Below are positions 8,833 through 17,397 of a DNA stretch of 64,000 nucleotides, piece after piece. The notes beneath the pieces were generated by a model, which had not been told where the DNA came from, did not search any database, and saw only the letters and a list, made by a program, of their open reading frames with translations. How positions within the stretch are numbered: position 1 is the stretch's first letter; each line of letters begins with the position of its first letter. Position numbers and translations under genes: made by a program. Source of the DNA: Petroclostridium sp. X23 (GTDB lineage: Bacteria > Bacillota > Clostridia > SK-Y3); contig NZ_CP124862.1 of NCBI RefSeq assembly GCF_030013905.1, positions 2,545,051 to 2,609,050 of the forward strand, written 5' to 3'.

Positions 8833-9894
8833 TTATGGTCTTCCTTTGTGCAGCAGCTTAGCTATTTCATCAGCTTGTTCTTGTGTAATGGTACCTTCTT
8901 CCATCAATTTACTTAGCAAGCCCTTTTTGCTTTCTTTATTCTCTTCCAAATATTCTTTACGTTCTTCACGAGACAAATCTTTTATCTTTTCAAATTCAGC
9001 TTTTCTATTTTCAGCTTCTTCTTCCAGATATGCTTGAATGGTATCTGCCTGTGCTTGTGTGATCGTCCCTTGATTTATCAAAGCAGCAAATATTTCGTCT
9101 TGTTTTTCCTGCATTTCTGCCTTACGGCTTTCCTGCATTTTTTGCTGAATCGTATCCACTTCATCTTGTGTCAATATCCCTGCTTCTACTGCTTCACTGT
9201 ACAAACCCTGCCCTTTTTCCGGTTTTACGGCTTCTTTATTTTCTTCACGAAGCGCTTTGCGTTCCTCAGCCGTCATATTCTTTAACTCTTCCATCTTGGC
9301 TTTTCTTTCTTCTGCTTTCTCATCTTGTAAACCAAGTAATTGATTCGCTTGATCCTGGTTTATTAAGCCTTGTTCAACAAGACTATTGATTTTTTTCTGC
9401 TGCTGTTCTTGCATCTTCTCTTTTTGCTGCTCTTGCATCTCTTCACGAATCGCATCTACTTTTGCCTGTGTTAATATTCCCTTTTCTACCGCTTCACTGA
9501 ACAAGTCCTGCCTTTTCTCCGGTTTTACGGCTTCTTTATTTTCTTCACGAAGCGCTTTACGTTCCTCAGCCGTCATATTCTTTAACTCTTCCATCTCGGC
9601 TTTTCTTTCTTCTGCTTTCTCACTTTGTAAAGCAAGTAATTGATCAGCTTCACTCTGGGTTATAAGGCCTTGCGTTACAAGTTCATCCAATACCGATTCA
9701 CTGGATATCCCAAAACCTCTTTGCCCATCATTTCGGCTGTGCATGCCTTCTCTTATGGCAGGGCGATTCCCCGTTGCCGAACCGGCATCACTATTGTCCG
9801 TACTATCTGCCAGTGCCATCCCTCCCATAGATGCCAGTATGCCCCCGATTACCAAGCCACTTAAAACTCTTTTAAGCGTCATATTTTTATTCAT
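8833..9894 (-). CDS. Secreted repeat protein, DUF2680-like
   Basis: A 353-residue exported protein. Residues 1-31 are a signal peptide (basic start, hydrophobic core, ALA-DS cleavage region). The rest is three charged, helix-forming units of about 100 residues, each with two motifs of the form G-x-(I/L)-T-Q-x-x-A-D, such as GLITQSEAD and GTITQEQAD, alternating with stretches such as MTAEERKALREENKEA. This resembles DUF2680-type proteins of unknown role. Units 1 and 2 are nearly identical in DNA. I choose the ATG at 9894, 9 nt after GGAG; the TTG ten codons earlier lacks a site. It lies upstream of the two-component genes on the same strand. Confidence 0.8.
   Translation of the reverse strand: MNKNMTLKRVLSGLVIGGILASMGGMALADSTDNSDAGSATGNRPAIREGMHSRNDGQRGFGISSESVLDELVTQGLITQSEADQLLALQSEKAEERKAEMEELKNMTAEERKALREENKEAVKPEKRQDLFSEAVEKGILTQAKVDAIREEMQEQQKEKMQEQQQKKINSLVEQGLINQDQANQLLGLQDEKAEERKAKMEELKNMTAEERKALREENKEAVKPEKGQGLYSEAVEAGILTQDEVDTIQQKMQESRKAEMQEKQDEIFAALINQGTITQAQADTIQAYLEEEAENRKAEFEKIKDLSREERKEYLEENKESKKGLLSKLMEEGTITQEQADEIAKLLHKGRP
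9090..9690 (-). repeat. Recent internal tandem duplication, period about 303 bp
   Basis: DNA around 9200-9350 and 9503-9655 matches almost base for base over about 150 bp, for example GGCTTCTTTATTTTCTTCAC in both. The offset is 303 bp, exactly 101 codons, so the reading frame is kept. The third unit (around 8850-9090) is more diverged. Confidence 0.85.
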
Positions 9895-10083
9895 ATAATC
9901 ATTCTCCTTTTTGTTTTTTATCAATTTTACTTGATGATGTTATTATATAAAGTGTATGTGATGGTCTTGTGAAAGAAACTTGAGAATTCTATGAATTTTT
10001 AAAATATGCCTGTTTAAAATACTTTTTATTACAAAAAATAAATGATGACAAATCATTAGTGTTTATAAAAAGGAGATATAGAA

Positions 10084-10329
10084 ATGACAGATCATTTTTT
10101 AAATTATAATTTAAACCAATATACGAGCAATGAAGTTAAGCAGCTTAAAGATGTGATTGCCGATGTAAAAGAAGGAGAATCTATTATTATTTCAGTTGAC
10201 AATAATGACGAACAACAGACTGATACACTCTATGACACACTTGTGATGAATGGATTTGAAGTATCAACAAAAACCGCCAAATATAATCATAATTTGAATA
10301 TTATTGGTGTGAAGAAGAAAAAAGAATAG
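10084..10329 (+). CDS. Small protein of unknown function
   Basis: An 81-residue soluble, acidic protein that I do not recognise. The middle reads LKDVIADVKEGESIIISVDNNDEQQ, then TDTLYDTLVMNGFEVSTK and a basic end KKKKE. The beta-alpha pattern, with a helix after a strand and a terminal strand, would suit a small alpha/beta fold of the TusA-like or dinucleotide type, but no diagnostic residue supports that. AAAAGGAG lies before the ATG. It is divergent from the repeat-protein gene and is followed by a GC-rich repeat pair. Confidence 0.72.
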   Translation: MTDHFLNYNLNQYTSNEVKQLKDVIADVKEGESIIISVDNNDEQQTDTLYDTLVMNGFEVSTKTAKYNHNLNIIGVKKKKE

Positions 10330-10353
10330 CCGTATTTTTATGTTTCCATACAT

Positions 10354-10534
10354 GTAGGGAACGGCCCCCGTGCCGTTCCGCCAGATTATATCGTCATAAA
10401 TGGTTAAGCCCACACAATAAATTTATCAATCATGATGTTAGGATACATTTATAGTATTTCCTCAAATTTATGACATACCCCTTTTCCTGCATCATTTAGA
10501 ATCAAAGCGGAACGCCACAGGGGGCGTTCCCTAC
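10354..10534. repeat. Pair of GC-rich hairpins in opposite orientation
   Basis: The first hairpin (10354-10381) has arms GGAACGGC and GCCGTTCC around CCCCGT. The second (10508-10534) has arms GGAACGCC and GGCGTTCC around ACAGGG. The pair is bounded by GTAGGG on the left and CCCTAC on the right, so the whole unit is an inverted pair, like a bacterial BIME. About 125 bp of AT-rich sequence separates them. Similar pairs lie at 16.4 and 49.8 kb. Confidence 0.75.
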
Positions 10535-10610
10535 TTAAGTAAAGAGTGTCCGACACAAAGAGATTTCCTCTTCACTACCCACTTATCCGGCCTAATAGAT
10601 AGTACTTAGT

Positions 10611-12725
10611 CTACTTATTGAGATCAATAATTTTCACATCTTTACTGCCTCTATACTGATAAAGCATAAGATAATTCTTATCCGGTGACAGCGATATTGA
10701 TGTTGGATACTGACTTAGCTCTGCTAATTCGATCTCTTCAAAATTCGGCTTGATTTTTTTAATCGAATAAGTGGTTTGTGCAGCATATCGGCTTCTGACA
10801 AGCTCACTTTCCACGAGCAAGAGGCTTCCGTCAGAAAGCCACCAATGGTCAGTTAGCAGCATATTGCTGATTCCTTTTTCTTCTCCCGTCTCTAAGTTCT
10901 TTAAAATATATTGCGGAGGGATATTTTCATATCGCGATAAATTATATGGCTGTTTTTCATATAACACTAATTTACCATTAGAAGAAACACTCTTTACGTT
11001 TGATTCCATTGTATACACATCATCTTGTGCACCGTCTCCCAATGGATTAAATACCGATATATCTTCCTTTTCAGATTGGGTGGCTTTTTCACTTTCTTCA
11101 TTCAACTTACGTGCATCCCCATTAAGCTCTTTAGTGTACGACCCAGTTCCTACATTAAGGGACCATACATCATTTGTAATTTGGTTAATATCTGTATTAA
11201 CATCTTGATTAATGTCATTTAAAACTTTCTCTTTATCGGCAGCTATCTGCACATATAATGAATCTCCTTGGGGTGACCATATCAGCCCATTCTGATATTT
11301 TGCGAATATGATACTATCGGGATGAGGATAGTACTTTACTTCTCCGGTCTTTACATCATATATCCCAATCTCTCGCGCAAGCAAATCGAACTTGGAATCA
11401 ACACTATTATCTAAAAATCCCTTTAACGACTCATCATCTATCTTCACCCTATAAAAAGCAATTTTGCTTCCATCAGCAGACCATACAGGATAAAAGGAGT
11501 AATACCCCGGGTCATTAATGACTTTTATTAGATTACCGCTGCGGCAATCAAAAATAGCAAAACGGTTCTTCTCTTCAATACCAATATCATCCTCAGGCTT
11601 AAATAAGGTTGAAATAATATACCGGCTGTCAGGAGACCATTTTATTCCCCGGTCATATTGTTCATCGGCCCATCTATAATATTTATCAAGAACAAAAGAT
11701 TTTTCAGTTAAAAAATCAAAAACTCTTACAGCGCGCTCTTCCTCATCCTGCATTAGTACCATTCTGTTATCATCTGATACTGAATAATTTACATAGGGAA
11801 TATATATGCTTTTCATCTCACCTTTAATGTTTACATATCTCCGGTCTTTATTCCAGATGATCTTATTGATGGATAAATATCCGCGTTCTTCTCTAAAGGC
11901 ATTCTCGTTAAACAGACTTTCCGTCAGATTTCGGTTATCATATTCAAAAGCATTGATAATCCTATTTTCATCTATAAAAACCTTGGCTGCTTGTCTTACA
12001 TTGGAATCCTTAATACTATAAATCAATAAAATGCCTTTATCGTTTGTCCAAAAGGCTTCTTCAACCGCCTCCGGTCCATTGATGCGCAGAAAACCATCTA
12101 TGCTCAGCAGTTCTATATTCCCATGCCATTGTGTTTCAGGCAATCCAAACTTGCTGCATACTCTTTCAATGATCGCAATAGCTTCGCTATTTTTAAGATA
12201 GTCTTTCGGACGAAAGCTTGAATCATCATAACCGGATATAATCCCTTTGCTGTAAGCCAAGCCAAGCAAATCCATCGTATCCTGCACCGCCTTGATACTA
12301 TCATTAAACTTGTCACGTGCTTCCATCGCATTTAACCCAGAGGATGTCATCTCATATTTTGTATTTAATATTTTCATCATACTTACCACCGCGTTTTCTC
12401 GTGTGATATTCCCTTTATGTGAATATACTTCGTCAGTCTGTGCTCCCAGAATAATCTTCAGCATTTTCTGCCAGTTGACAAAAGTAATGTGCTCATTCAA
12501 ATGTTCCTCATTAAGAACTTCGTCACGGATGCTGTCTATATCCTCCACAGAAATATCCGAACGCTCAGCTGCGGCTTTTCTAACCGGGATTAGCCTCTGC
12601 GACAGGTTGCTCGCATAAGGTACCGCCCAATGATGGTATGTATTTCTATAATTAATTTCTAAAGCCGATACATTATTAAAAGAAAAAAGAAGTATTATCA
12701 TTAAAACCAAAGTCCATTTTCTCAA
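10611..12725 (-). CDS. Exported S-layer-homology and beta-propeller protein
   Basis: A 704-residue exported protein. An N-terminal signal helix covers about residues 4-21. S-layer-homology units follow in roughly 30-200, the clearest being GLAYSKGIISGYDDSSFRPK. The remainder shows repeated TolB/WD40-like blades, for example IKWSPDSRYIIST, WSADGSKIAFYR and SLSPDKNYLMLY. It is therefore probably attached to the cell wall or S-layer with a propeller outside. The start is TTG, 9 nt after GGGGG. The ligand is unknown. The 37.1-39.5 kb gene carries the same type of SLH anchor. Confidence 0.8.
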   Translation of the reverse strand: MRKWTLVLMIILLFSFNNVSALEINYRNTYHHWAVPYASNLSQRLIPVRKAAAERSDISVEDIDSIRDEVLNEEHLNEHITFVNWQKMLKIILGAQTDEVYSHKGNITRENAVVSMMKILNTKYEMTSSGLNAMEARDKFNDSIKAVQDTMDLLGLAYSKGIISGYDDSSFRPKDYLKNSEAIAIIERVCSKFGLPETQWHGNIELLSIDGFLRINGPEAVEEAFWTNDKGILLIYSIKDSNVRQAAKVFIDENRIINAFEYDNRNLTESLFNENAFREERGYLSINKIIWNKDRRYVNIKGEMKSIYIPYVNYSVSDDNRMVLMQDEEERAVRVFDFLTEKSFVLDKYYRWADEQYDRGIKWSPDSRYIISTLFKPEDDIGIEEKNRFAIFDCRSGNLIKVINDPGYYSFYPVWSADGSKIAFYRVKIDDESLKGFLDNSVDSKFDLLAREIGIYDVKTGEVKYYPHPDSIIFAKYQNGLIWSPQGDSLYVQIAADKEKVLNDINQDVNTDINQITNDVWSLNVGTGSYTKELNGDARKLNEESEKATQSEKEDISVFNPLGDGAQDDVYTMESNVKSVSSNGKLVLYEKQPYNLSRYENIPPQYILKNLETGEEKGISNMLLTDHWWLSDGSLLLVESELVRSRYAAQTTYSIKKIKPNFEEIELAELSQYPTSISLSPDKNYLMLYQYRGSKDVKIIDLNK

Positions 12726-13313
12726 AACAGTTAACCCCCTTGACAGTTCACATCTTAATATTCCAAAAATATATACAGATTTCTAGTTATACATATAGAC
12801 TGCGATACGAATATACAAGTTCCCAAATTGTTTATATTGTAACTATTCTGTAATCTTTCTACTTAGGAACAGCAAAATAATAACTTCTGATTTTTCAACG
12901 GTTATTTTTGTGTCATGCATCGTTGTCAACCTTTGCCATACGTCAGTATTGCCAAAGGTCTCCGCCTAGCCTGACGGAAAAATTCCTCGTTGAAAATTTC
13001 GGAATTTATTATTTCACTGTTCCTTAGCAATATCGAAAAGTAACCGCTTGAAAATCGGGAAATTATTATTTCGTCATTCCTTAATATACTCTTACGGATA
13101 CCTTTTATGAAAGTATGAAAAATCTATCATTGCTTATTAATATTATATTCATATTGATCTGTTTTAAAAATAGCTCTATATAATACTATTACTACCATAG
13201 ATAGAAATGATCAATCAAATGCCAAAATTTTTATGGTGTTACATTCAGAATAGTAGTATAATATAAGTATTATTTATAAAACGAAAGTATAGTGTTCATG
13301 GAGGTAAAGTACT
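12726..13313. other. 588-bp intergenic region with palindromic element
   Basis: No gene is visible. The left 130 bp is plain AT-rich sequence upstream of the SLH/propeller gene. An expanded palindromic element fills 12863-13084. The right 200 bp leads to the PilZ gene and includes TATAAT at 13257-13262 without a good -35 box, plus the ribosome site GGAGGT. Confidence 0.6.
12863..13084. repeat. Expanded copy of the 64-bp palindromic element
   Basis: TTAGGAACAGCAAAATAATA at the left and TTATTATTTCACTGTTCCTT ending at 13025 are inverted ends. A further right end, AATTATTATTTCGTCATTCC, finishes at 13082. The inner part contains CGTCAG/CTGACG and CCTTTG/CAAAGG inverted pairs. The ends match the compact copies at 46952 and 51072, so this looks like two overlapping copies or one with an insertion. 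Confidence 0.6.
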
Positions 13314-13658
13314 ATGGATGAAAAAAGAAAAAGTAAAAGAGTTCCTTTTAACTCAAGTATATCGATTGAATCCCTCTTTCGTTCCGGCGAACAAGAATCT
13401 ATTAAAATGAATACCGACATCATCATCACAAATATATCTAAAACGGGATTGGGTTTCATCTGTGAAACTGATTTGCCTGTTAACCACTTCTTCAACAGCA
13501 AGGTGGTCATTGATGAGGATAAAATGTTCTACTGTGTGCTAAAAATTGTTCGTTCACAAAAAATCAACAAGGGATATCTCATTGGCAGTGAGTTCGTAGG
13601 GTTGGCAGATATACTTGGAAAGCAAATTGACGAGTATATTTCGGAACTTGAGAAATAA
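13314..13658 (+). CDS. PilZ-domain protein
   Basis: A 114-residue single PilZ domain. The N-terminal basic box RKSKRVPF and the strand motif ITNISKTGLGF match the R-x-x-x-R and (D/N)-x-S-x-x-G signatures that bind cyclic di-GMP. The first motif position is R-K-S-K-R, acceptable for binding. Such proteins relay the second messenger to motility, adhesion or exopolysaccharide targets in the cytoplasm. GGAGGT lies 8 nt before the ATG. No cyclase or phosphodiesterase is nearby. It converges on the transketolase genes with a shared terminator. Confidence 0.88.
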   Translation: MDEKRKSKRVPFNSSISIESLFRSGEQESIKMNTDIIITNISKTGLGFICETDLPVNHFFNSKVVIDEDKMFYCVLKIVRSQKINKGYLIGSEFVGLADILGKQIDEYISELEK

Positions 13659-13713
13659 TAGCATAAAAAAACAGGCTTAAATATTTAAGCCTGTTTTTTT
13701 ATGCTATTATTTC
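13652..13713. terminator. Perfect 62-bp palindromic bidirectional terminator
   Basis: The stretch is its own reverse complement from 13652 to 13713, centred on CTTAAATATTTAAG. Each arm has GAAATAATAGCAT, seven A or T, then the GC-containing stem ACAGGC/GCCTGT. It works as a terminator with a T run in either direction. It also contains both stop codons (PilZ TAA at 13656-13658, transketolase TAA at 13707-13709). Confidence 0.9.
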
Positions 13714-14645
13714 ATTTTTATAACTTCTTTTACTTTATTTACGATGTTTTTAGCTGTCAATCCATACATTTCAAGCAATGCACCCGGTTTACCTGATCTT
13801 CCGAATTCATCCTGTGTACCTACTCTTAGCATAGGTGCAGGAGCGTTCTCAGCCAATACCTCTGCAACAGCACTGCCCAATCCGCCGATCACATTGTGTT
13901 CTTCTGCAGTAACAATTGCTCCGGTTTCTTTGGCAGCCTTTACAATGATATCTTTATCAATTGGCTTAATGGTATGTATATTGATGACTCTCGCGCTAAT
14001 TCCTTCAGCATCCAGCATTTTCTTAGCTTCTAACGCTTCAGGTACCAACAATCCTGTAGCAATGATGGTAACATCATTACCTTCTTCCAACTGCACACCT
14101 TTTCCTATTTCAAACTTGTAAGTTTCCTGATCAAAAATAACAGGTACCGCAAGTCTTCCAAATCTCAAATAAACAGGTCCATAATGTTTGATAGCTGCTT
14201 CTACCGCTGCCCTTGCCTCTACAGCGTCAGCAGGATTAATGACTACCATATTCGGAATGGTTCTCATAATTCCTATATCTTCCAGGCATTGATGCGATGC
14301 ACCATCTTCACCAACCGAAAGTCCTGCATGCGTCGCTCCGATTTTTACATTCAATTTAGGATACCCGATAGAGTTTCTTACCTGCTCGAAAGCTCTACCT
14401 GCCGCAAACATCGCAAAAGAACTTGCAAATACTACTTTTCCGCAGCTTGCGATTCCGGCTGCAGTGGACATCATATTTCCTTCTGCGATACCCATATTGA
14501 TAAACTTTTCAGGATATTTCTTTTTAAATGTATCTGTCTTTGTTGATTTTGATAAATCCGCATCCAGTACAACCAAATCATATTTTTCACCGAATTCAGC
14601 CAAGGCATTACCGTAGGCTTCTCTGGTTGCTATCTTATCTGCCAT
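13707..14645 (-). CDS. Transketolase, C-terminal subunit
   Basis: The 312-residue half carrying the pyrimidine-binding and C-terminal domains of transketolase. Signatures are FINMGIAEGNMMSTAAG (the Glu that activates thiamine diphosphate), GPVYLRFGR, and the C-terminal EEHNVIGGLGSAVAEVL. With the upstream subunit it transfers two-carbon units in the non-oxidative pentose phosphate pathway. ATG follows the TAA of the N-terminal subunit directly; the ribosome site (GGAGGTGG) lies inside that gene, so translation is coupled. The split form is common in Firmicutes and Archaea. Confidence 0.96.
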   Translation of the reverse strand: MADKIATREAYGNALAEFGEKYDLVVLDADLSKSTKTDTFKKKYPEKFINMGIAEGNMMSTAAGIASCGKVVFASSFAMFAAGRAFEQVRNSIGYPKLNVKIGATHAGLSVGEDGASHQCLEDIGIMRTIPNMVVINPADAVEARAAVEAAIKHYGPVYLRFGRLAVPVIFDQETYKFEIGKGVQLEEGNDVTIIATGLLVPEALEAKKMLDAEGISARVINIHTIKPIDKDIIVKAAKETGAIVTAEEHNVIGGLGSAVAEVLAENAPAPMLRVGTQDEFGRSGKPGALLEMYGLTAKNIVNKVKEVIKMK

Positions 14646-15491
14646 TTACTCCACCTCCAGTTTTGCAAGCTGTCCGTCTAATTCTTTTATCGCCTGTTCA
14701 TACTGATCTTTATTAGGTGCATTTCCATGCCAGCCTGCATTATTTTCCATATAGGATACGCCTTTACCCTTTACGCTTTTAGCGATAATCATGGTAGGTT
14801 TACCCTTAGTATTTTTTGCTTCATTTACAGCATTCAGTATTTGCTCATAGTCATGACCATCTATTACAATGACATGCCAGCCAAAGGATTTAAGTTTTTC
14901 ATCAATTGGTAATGGAGACATTACTTCAGCAATATCACCATCAATTTGCAAGCCATTGAAATCGATGAAAGCTGTTAGATTGTCCAATTTATAATGAGCT
15001 GCAAACATTGCTGCTTCCCATACTTGGCCTTCTTGAAGCTCTCCATCTCCCAGAACGCTATAAACTCTGTAGTCTTTTTTATCTAACTTTGCCACAAGTG
15101 CCATACCATTTGCCGCAGAGATTCCCTGGCCTAATGACCCTGTAGACATATCCACACCAGGTACCCCTTTCATATCGGGATGTCCCTGTAAATAGCTGTC
15201 TATATGACGGAAATTTTTTATTTCTTCTTGAGGGAAGAAACCCTTTTCTGCGAGTATGCCATAAAGTGCCGGTGTACAATGTCCTTTTGAAAGTACAAAT
15301 CTATCTCTGTCCTCCCATTTAGGATTTTTTGCATCTACCTTCATTACTTCAGAATAAAGCACTGCCAATATATCTGCTATCGATAATGATCCTCCCGGAT
15401 GTCCGGATCCTGCACTATATACGGCTTCTATCGCATGCTTTCTGACCTTAGTAGCGGTAACCGCTAACTGTTTGACTGTTTGCTTGTCCAT
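14646..15491 (-). CDS. Transketolase, N-terminal subunit
   Basis: The 281-residue thiamine-diphosphate-binding half. It shows SGHPGGSLSIADILAVLY, the HCTPALYG segment, and the cofactor motif from GDGELQEGQVWEA to IDFNGLQIDG (GDG plus Asn for Mg2+-pyrophosphate). It works as a heterotetramer with the next gene. AAAGGAG lies before the ATG. It follows the YitT gene on the same strand with a 17-nt gap, so a yitT-tkt run is possible. Confidence 0.96.
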   Translation of the reverse strand: MDKQTVKQLAVTATKVRKHAIEAVYSAGSGHPGGSLSIADILAVLYSEVMKVDAKNPKWEDRDRFVLSKGHCTPALYGILAEKGFFPQEEIKNFRHIDSYLQGHPDMKGVPGVDMSTGSLGQGISAANGMALVAKLDKKDYRVYSVLGDGELQEGQVWEAAMFAAHYKLDNLTAFIDFNGLQIDGDIAEVMSPLPIDEKLKSFGWHVIVIDGHDYEQILNAVNEAKNTKGKPTMIIAKSVKGKGVSYMENNAGWHGNAPNKDQYEQAIKELDGQLAKLEVE

Positions 15492-15508
15492 ATATCTTGC
15501 TCCTTTCT

Positions 15509-16372
15509 TTATTCATATGATTTAAAACCTTCACCTAAAACTTCCCTAACATCAGTAAGTATAACAAATGCATTGCTGTCAATTTCCTTGACTATTGATT
15601 TAATGATAGGGATTTCGGTTCTCTTCAATATGCACATCAAAACGACTTTGTCTTTCCCGGTATACATTCCTTTACCGCCTAGCCCTGTTACTCCACGATC
15701 CAAGTCTTTCATTATTCTTTCTGATATGTATTGCGACTTGTTGGAAATAATAAATACGGCCTTTGCAAAATTAACCCCTTCCAGTATGCCATCTATCACC
15801 TGCGATCCAACAAATAAAGTGATAATCGCATAAAGAGCCAGCTCATAATCTCCAAATACAACCGCTGCGAAAACTATAACTGAAAAATCTACTGCTAACA
15901 ACAGCTGTCCCAGCGTTAAAAATGGTATGAACTTGTGAATAATTTTCGCCGCGAGGTCTGTGCCCCCTGTAGTAGCACCGGAACGAAATACCAGTCCCAA
16001 ACCCGCCCCCATCATTATACCACCATATATGGACGCAAGCAATGGTTCTCTGGTTAAAACCGGTAAAAAGGTAGTTGAATCTATCATAACTGAAAGAATC
16101 ACCGTACTAAAGAGCGTCTTTACGCCAAATACTCCTCCCAGATGCCTTATTCCCAGAATAAACAACGGAATATTCAGCACCAACATGGTAGTACCCACCG
16201 GAAGCCCGAATAAATAATACAACACAATGCCTATGCCGCTTAATCCTCCCGGTGCGATTTTATTCGGCGTTAGAAACATATTGATAGATGCCGCCGTCAT
16301 GGCAGAACCAATAATAATCAAAAAGTAGCTTTTCCAATCAGAAAAAAGTCTTTTTAAGCTAAGCTTTAGCAT
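15509..16372 (-). CDS. YitT-family membrane protein
   Basis: A 287-residue protein with about five membrane helices in the first 200 residues (SYFLIIIGSAMTAASINMF, GIVLYYLFGLPV and others), and a soluble C-terminal DUF2179 domain (about 205-287) of ferredoxin-like fold. The family is widespread in Firmicutes and not firmly characterised. I start at the ATG at 16372, 7 nt after GGAGG. An open frame continues upstream but runs through a mobile-looking repeat, so the longer form is rejected. Confidence 0.9.
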   Translation of the reverse strand: MLKLSLKRLFSDWKSYFLIIIGSAMTAASINMFLTPNKIAPGGLSGIGIVLYYLFGLPVGTTMLVLNIPLFILGIRHLGGVFGVKTLFSTVILSVMIDSTTFLPVLTREPLLASIYGGIMMGAGLGLVFRSGATTGGTDLAAKIIHKFIPFLTLGQLLLAVDFSVIVFAAVVFGDYELALYAIITLFVGSQVIDGILEGVNFAKAVFIISNKSQYISERIMKDLDRGVTGLGGKGMYTGKDKVVLMCILKRTEIPIIKSIVKEIDSNAFVILTDVREVLGEGFKSYE

Positions 16373-16392
16373 CCGATTGCCTCCAATCATAA

Positions 16393-16552
16393 CTATATAA
16401 GTTGAATTAAACATTTGAGTCGGAACGGCACAGGGGCCGTTCCCTACATAGAACACCAAATTCCATTCATCATGATTTACGATTCGTAGGGAACGCCCCC
16501 CGTGGCGTTCCGTTGACTTGCAATATCCAATTATTTAATTCAACTTATATAG
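16393..16552. mobile_element. 160-bp MITE-like element with perfect 19-bp inverted ends
   Basis: The ends are CTATATAAGTTGAATTAAA (16393-16411) and its exact complement (16534-16552). Inside lie two GC-rich hairpins in opposite orientation (16421-16447 and 16486-16512) with arms GGAACGGC/GCCGTTCC and GGAACGCC/GGCGTTCC. There is no coding capacity. It fills the gap between yitT and mrnC. Confidence 0.75.
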
Positions 16553-16566
16553 CTGCAAATTATAAA

Positions 16567-17013
16567 CTACTTATTATTATTCCCATCATCTACATTTCCT
16601 AGTGACATAGTTAGAATTTCCATTAATCTTTCAGTATTATTTGATAAATAGAGATACCCCAACAAAGCTTCAAAGCCCGTTGCATGCCTATAATCATTTA
16701 TATCCGCATTTTTAGGAACCGTTCCTGATTTTGCATTCCTTCCTCTTTTGAACACTGCAAGTTCTTCACCAGTCAGGTACCCTTCTATTCTGTGGATTGT
16801 ATCACTCTGCGCCTTTGCTTTTACATAAAGGGTTGCCTGTCGATGTAGCTTATGTACCGGCATATTGCCTTTTTTTATAAGCATGGTTCTAATATATACT
16901 TCATATACTGCATCTCCTATATATGCAAGCACCAAAGGTGAATATTGTGATGGATTTATACCATGTTCTTTCTTTATTAGCCCAGCTTGCTGATTTATGA
17001 ATTCATCGAACAT
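16567..17013 (-). CDS. mrnC: Mini-ribonuclease III
   Basis: A 148-residue RNase III catalytic domain without a double-stranded RNA-binding domain, the mark of Mini-III. The signature is YIGDAVYEVYIR near residues 29-40, with the catalytic Asp, and AKAQSDTIH follows. In Bacillus this enzyme matures 23S rRNA ends. It lies two genes downstream of cysS, the usual cysS-mrnC arrangement. The rlmB and yacP genes that commonly follow are 20 kb away here. Confidence 0.95.
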   Translation of the reverse strand: MFDEFINQQAGLIKKEHGINPSQYSPLVLAYIGDAVYEVYIRTMLIKKGNMPVHKLHRQATLYVKAKAQSDTIHRIEGYLTGEELAVFKRGRNAKSGTVPKNADINDYRHATGFEALLGYLYLSNNTERLMEILTMSLGNVDDGNNNK

Positions 17014-17028
17014 ACCTACACCTCATAT

Positions 17029-17370
17029 TTATCCCCAGAATACCTCATCATAGCTCTTTTCCGGTTCTTCTATTCTAAAAAAATCAATATACAGAATCTT
17101 ATCTTTATCAATATCTTCTGCTTTCACAGGCCTGGTAGAAAAACCGATTCTTACAAGAAATTCCGGCTCATCTGCCAAGACCCGTGCATTATAATCATAA
17201 GGCAGACCCTCTATCTGATAAATATTCATTTTTCCCAAGTCTTTGATAACCTCATTCACTTCTTCATCGGTATCCGCATCCACTTCCACCAGCCCTTCAT
17301 CACGAAGTTTTTTCACTATATCTTCTATTTCTCCTGTTTGATATCTGAATCCTCTCCATGAAAGAGACAT
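17029..17370 (-). CDS. Protein of unknown function between cysS and mrnC
   Basis: A 113-residue acidic soluble protein that I do not recognise. It starts MSLSWRGFRYQTGEIEDIVK and continues with a D/E-rich helix (DADTDEEVNEVIKDLGKM) and the block ARVLADEPEFLVRIGFSTR. No cysteine, signal peptide or membrane segment is visible. GGGAG precedes the ATG. It is tightly packed between cysS and mrnC on the same strand (27 and 15 nt), so it is likely co-transcribed with them and possibly linked to translation. Confidence 0.75.
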   Translation of the reverse strand: MSLSWRGFRYQTGEIEDIVKKLRDEGLVEVDADTDEEVNEVIKDLGKMNIYQIEGLPYDYNARVLADEPEFLVRIGFSTRPVKAEDIDKDKILYIDFFRIEEPEKSYDEVFWG

Positions 17371-17397
17371 GTCATCATCTCCCTTTGTTTAGTCCAC

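Noticed and set aside
12726..13313. c-di-GMP riboswitch ahead of the PilZ gene
   Set aside because: I searched for the aptamer core (CACGCACAGGGC-like and GGGNNNCGCAAAGCC-like blocks) and did not find it; the region is palindromic repeat.
16373..16459. Longer start for the YitT gene
   Set aside because: The extra codons are in the MITE-like element and the ribosome site fits the ATG at 16372.
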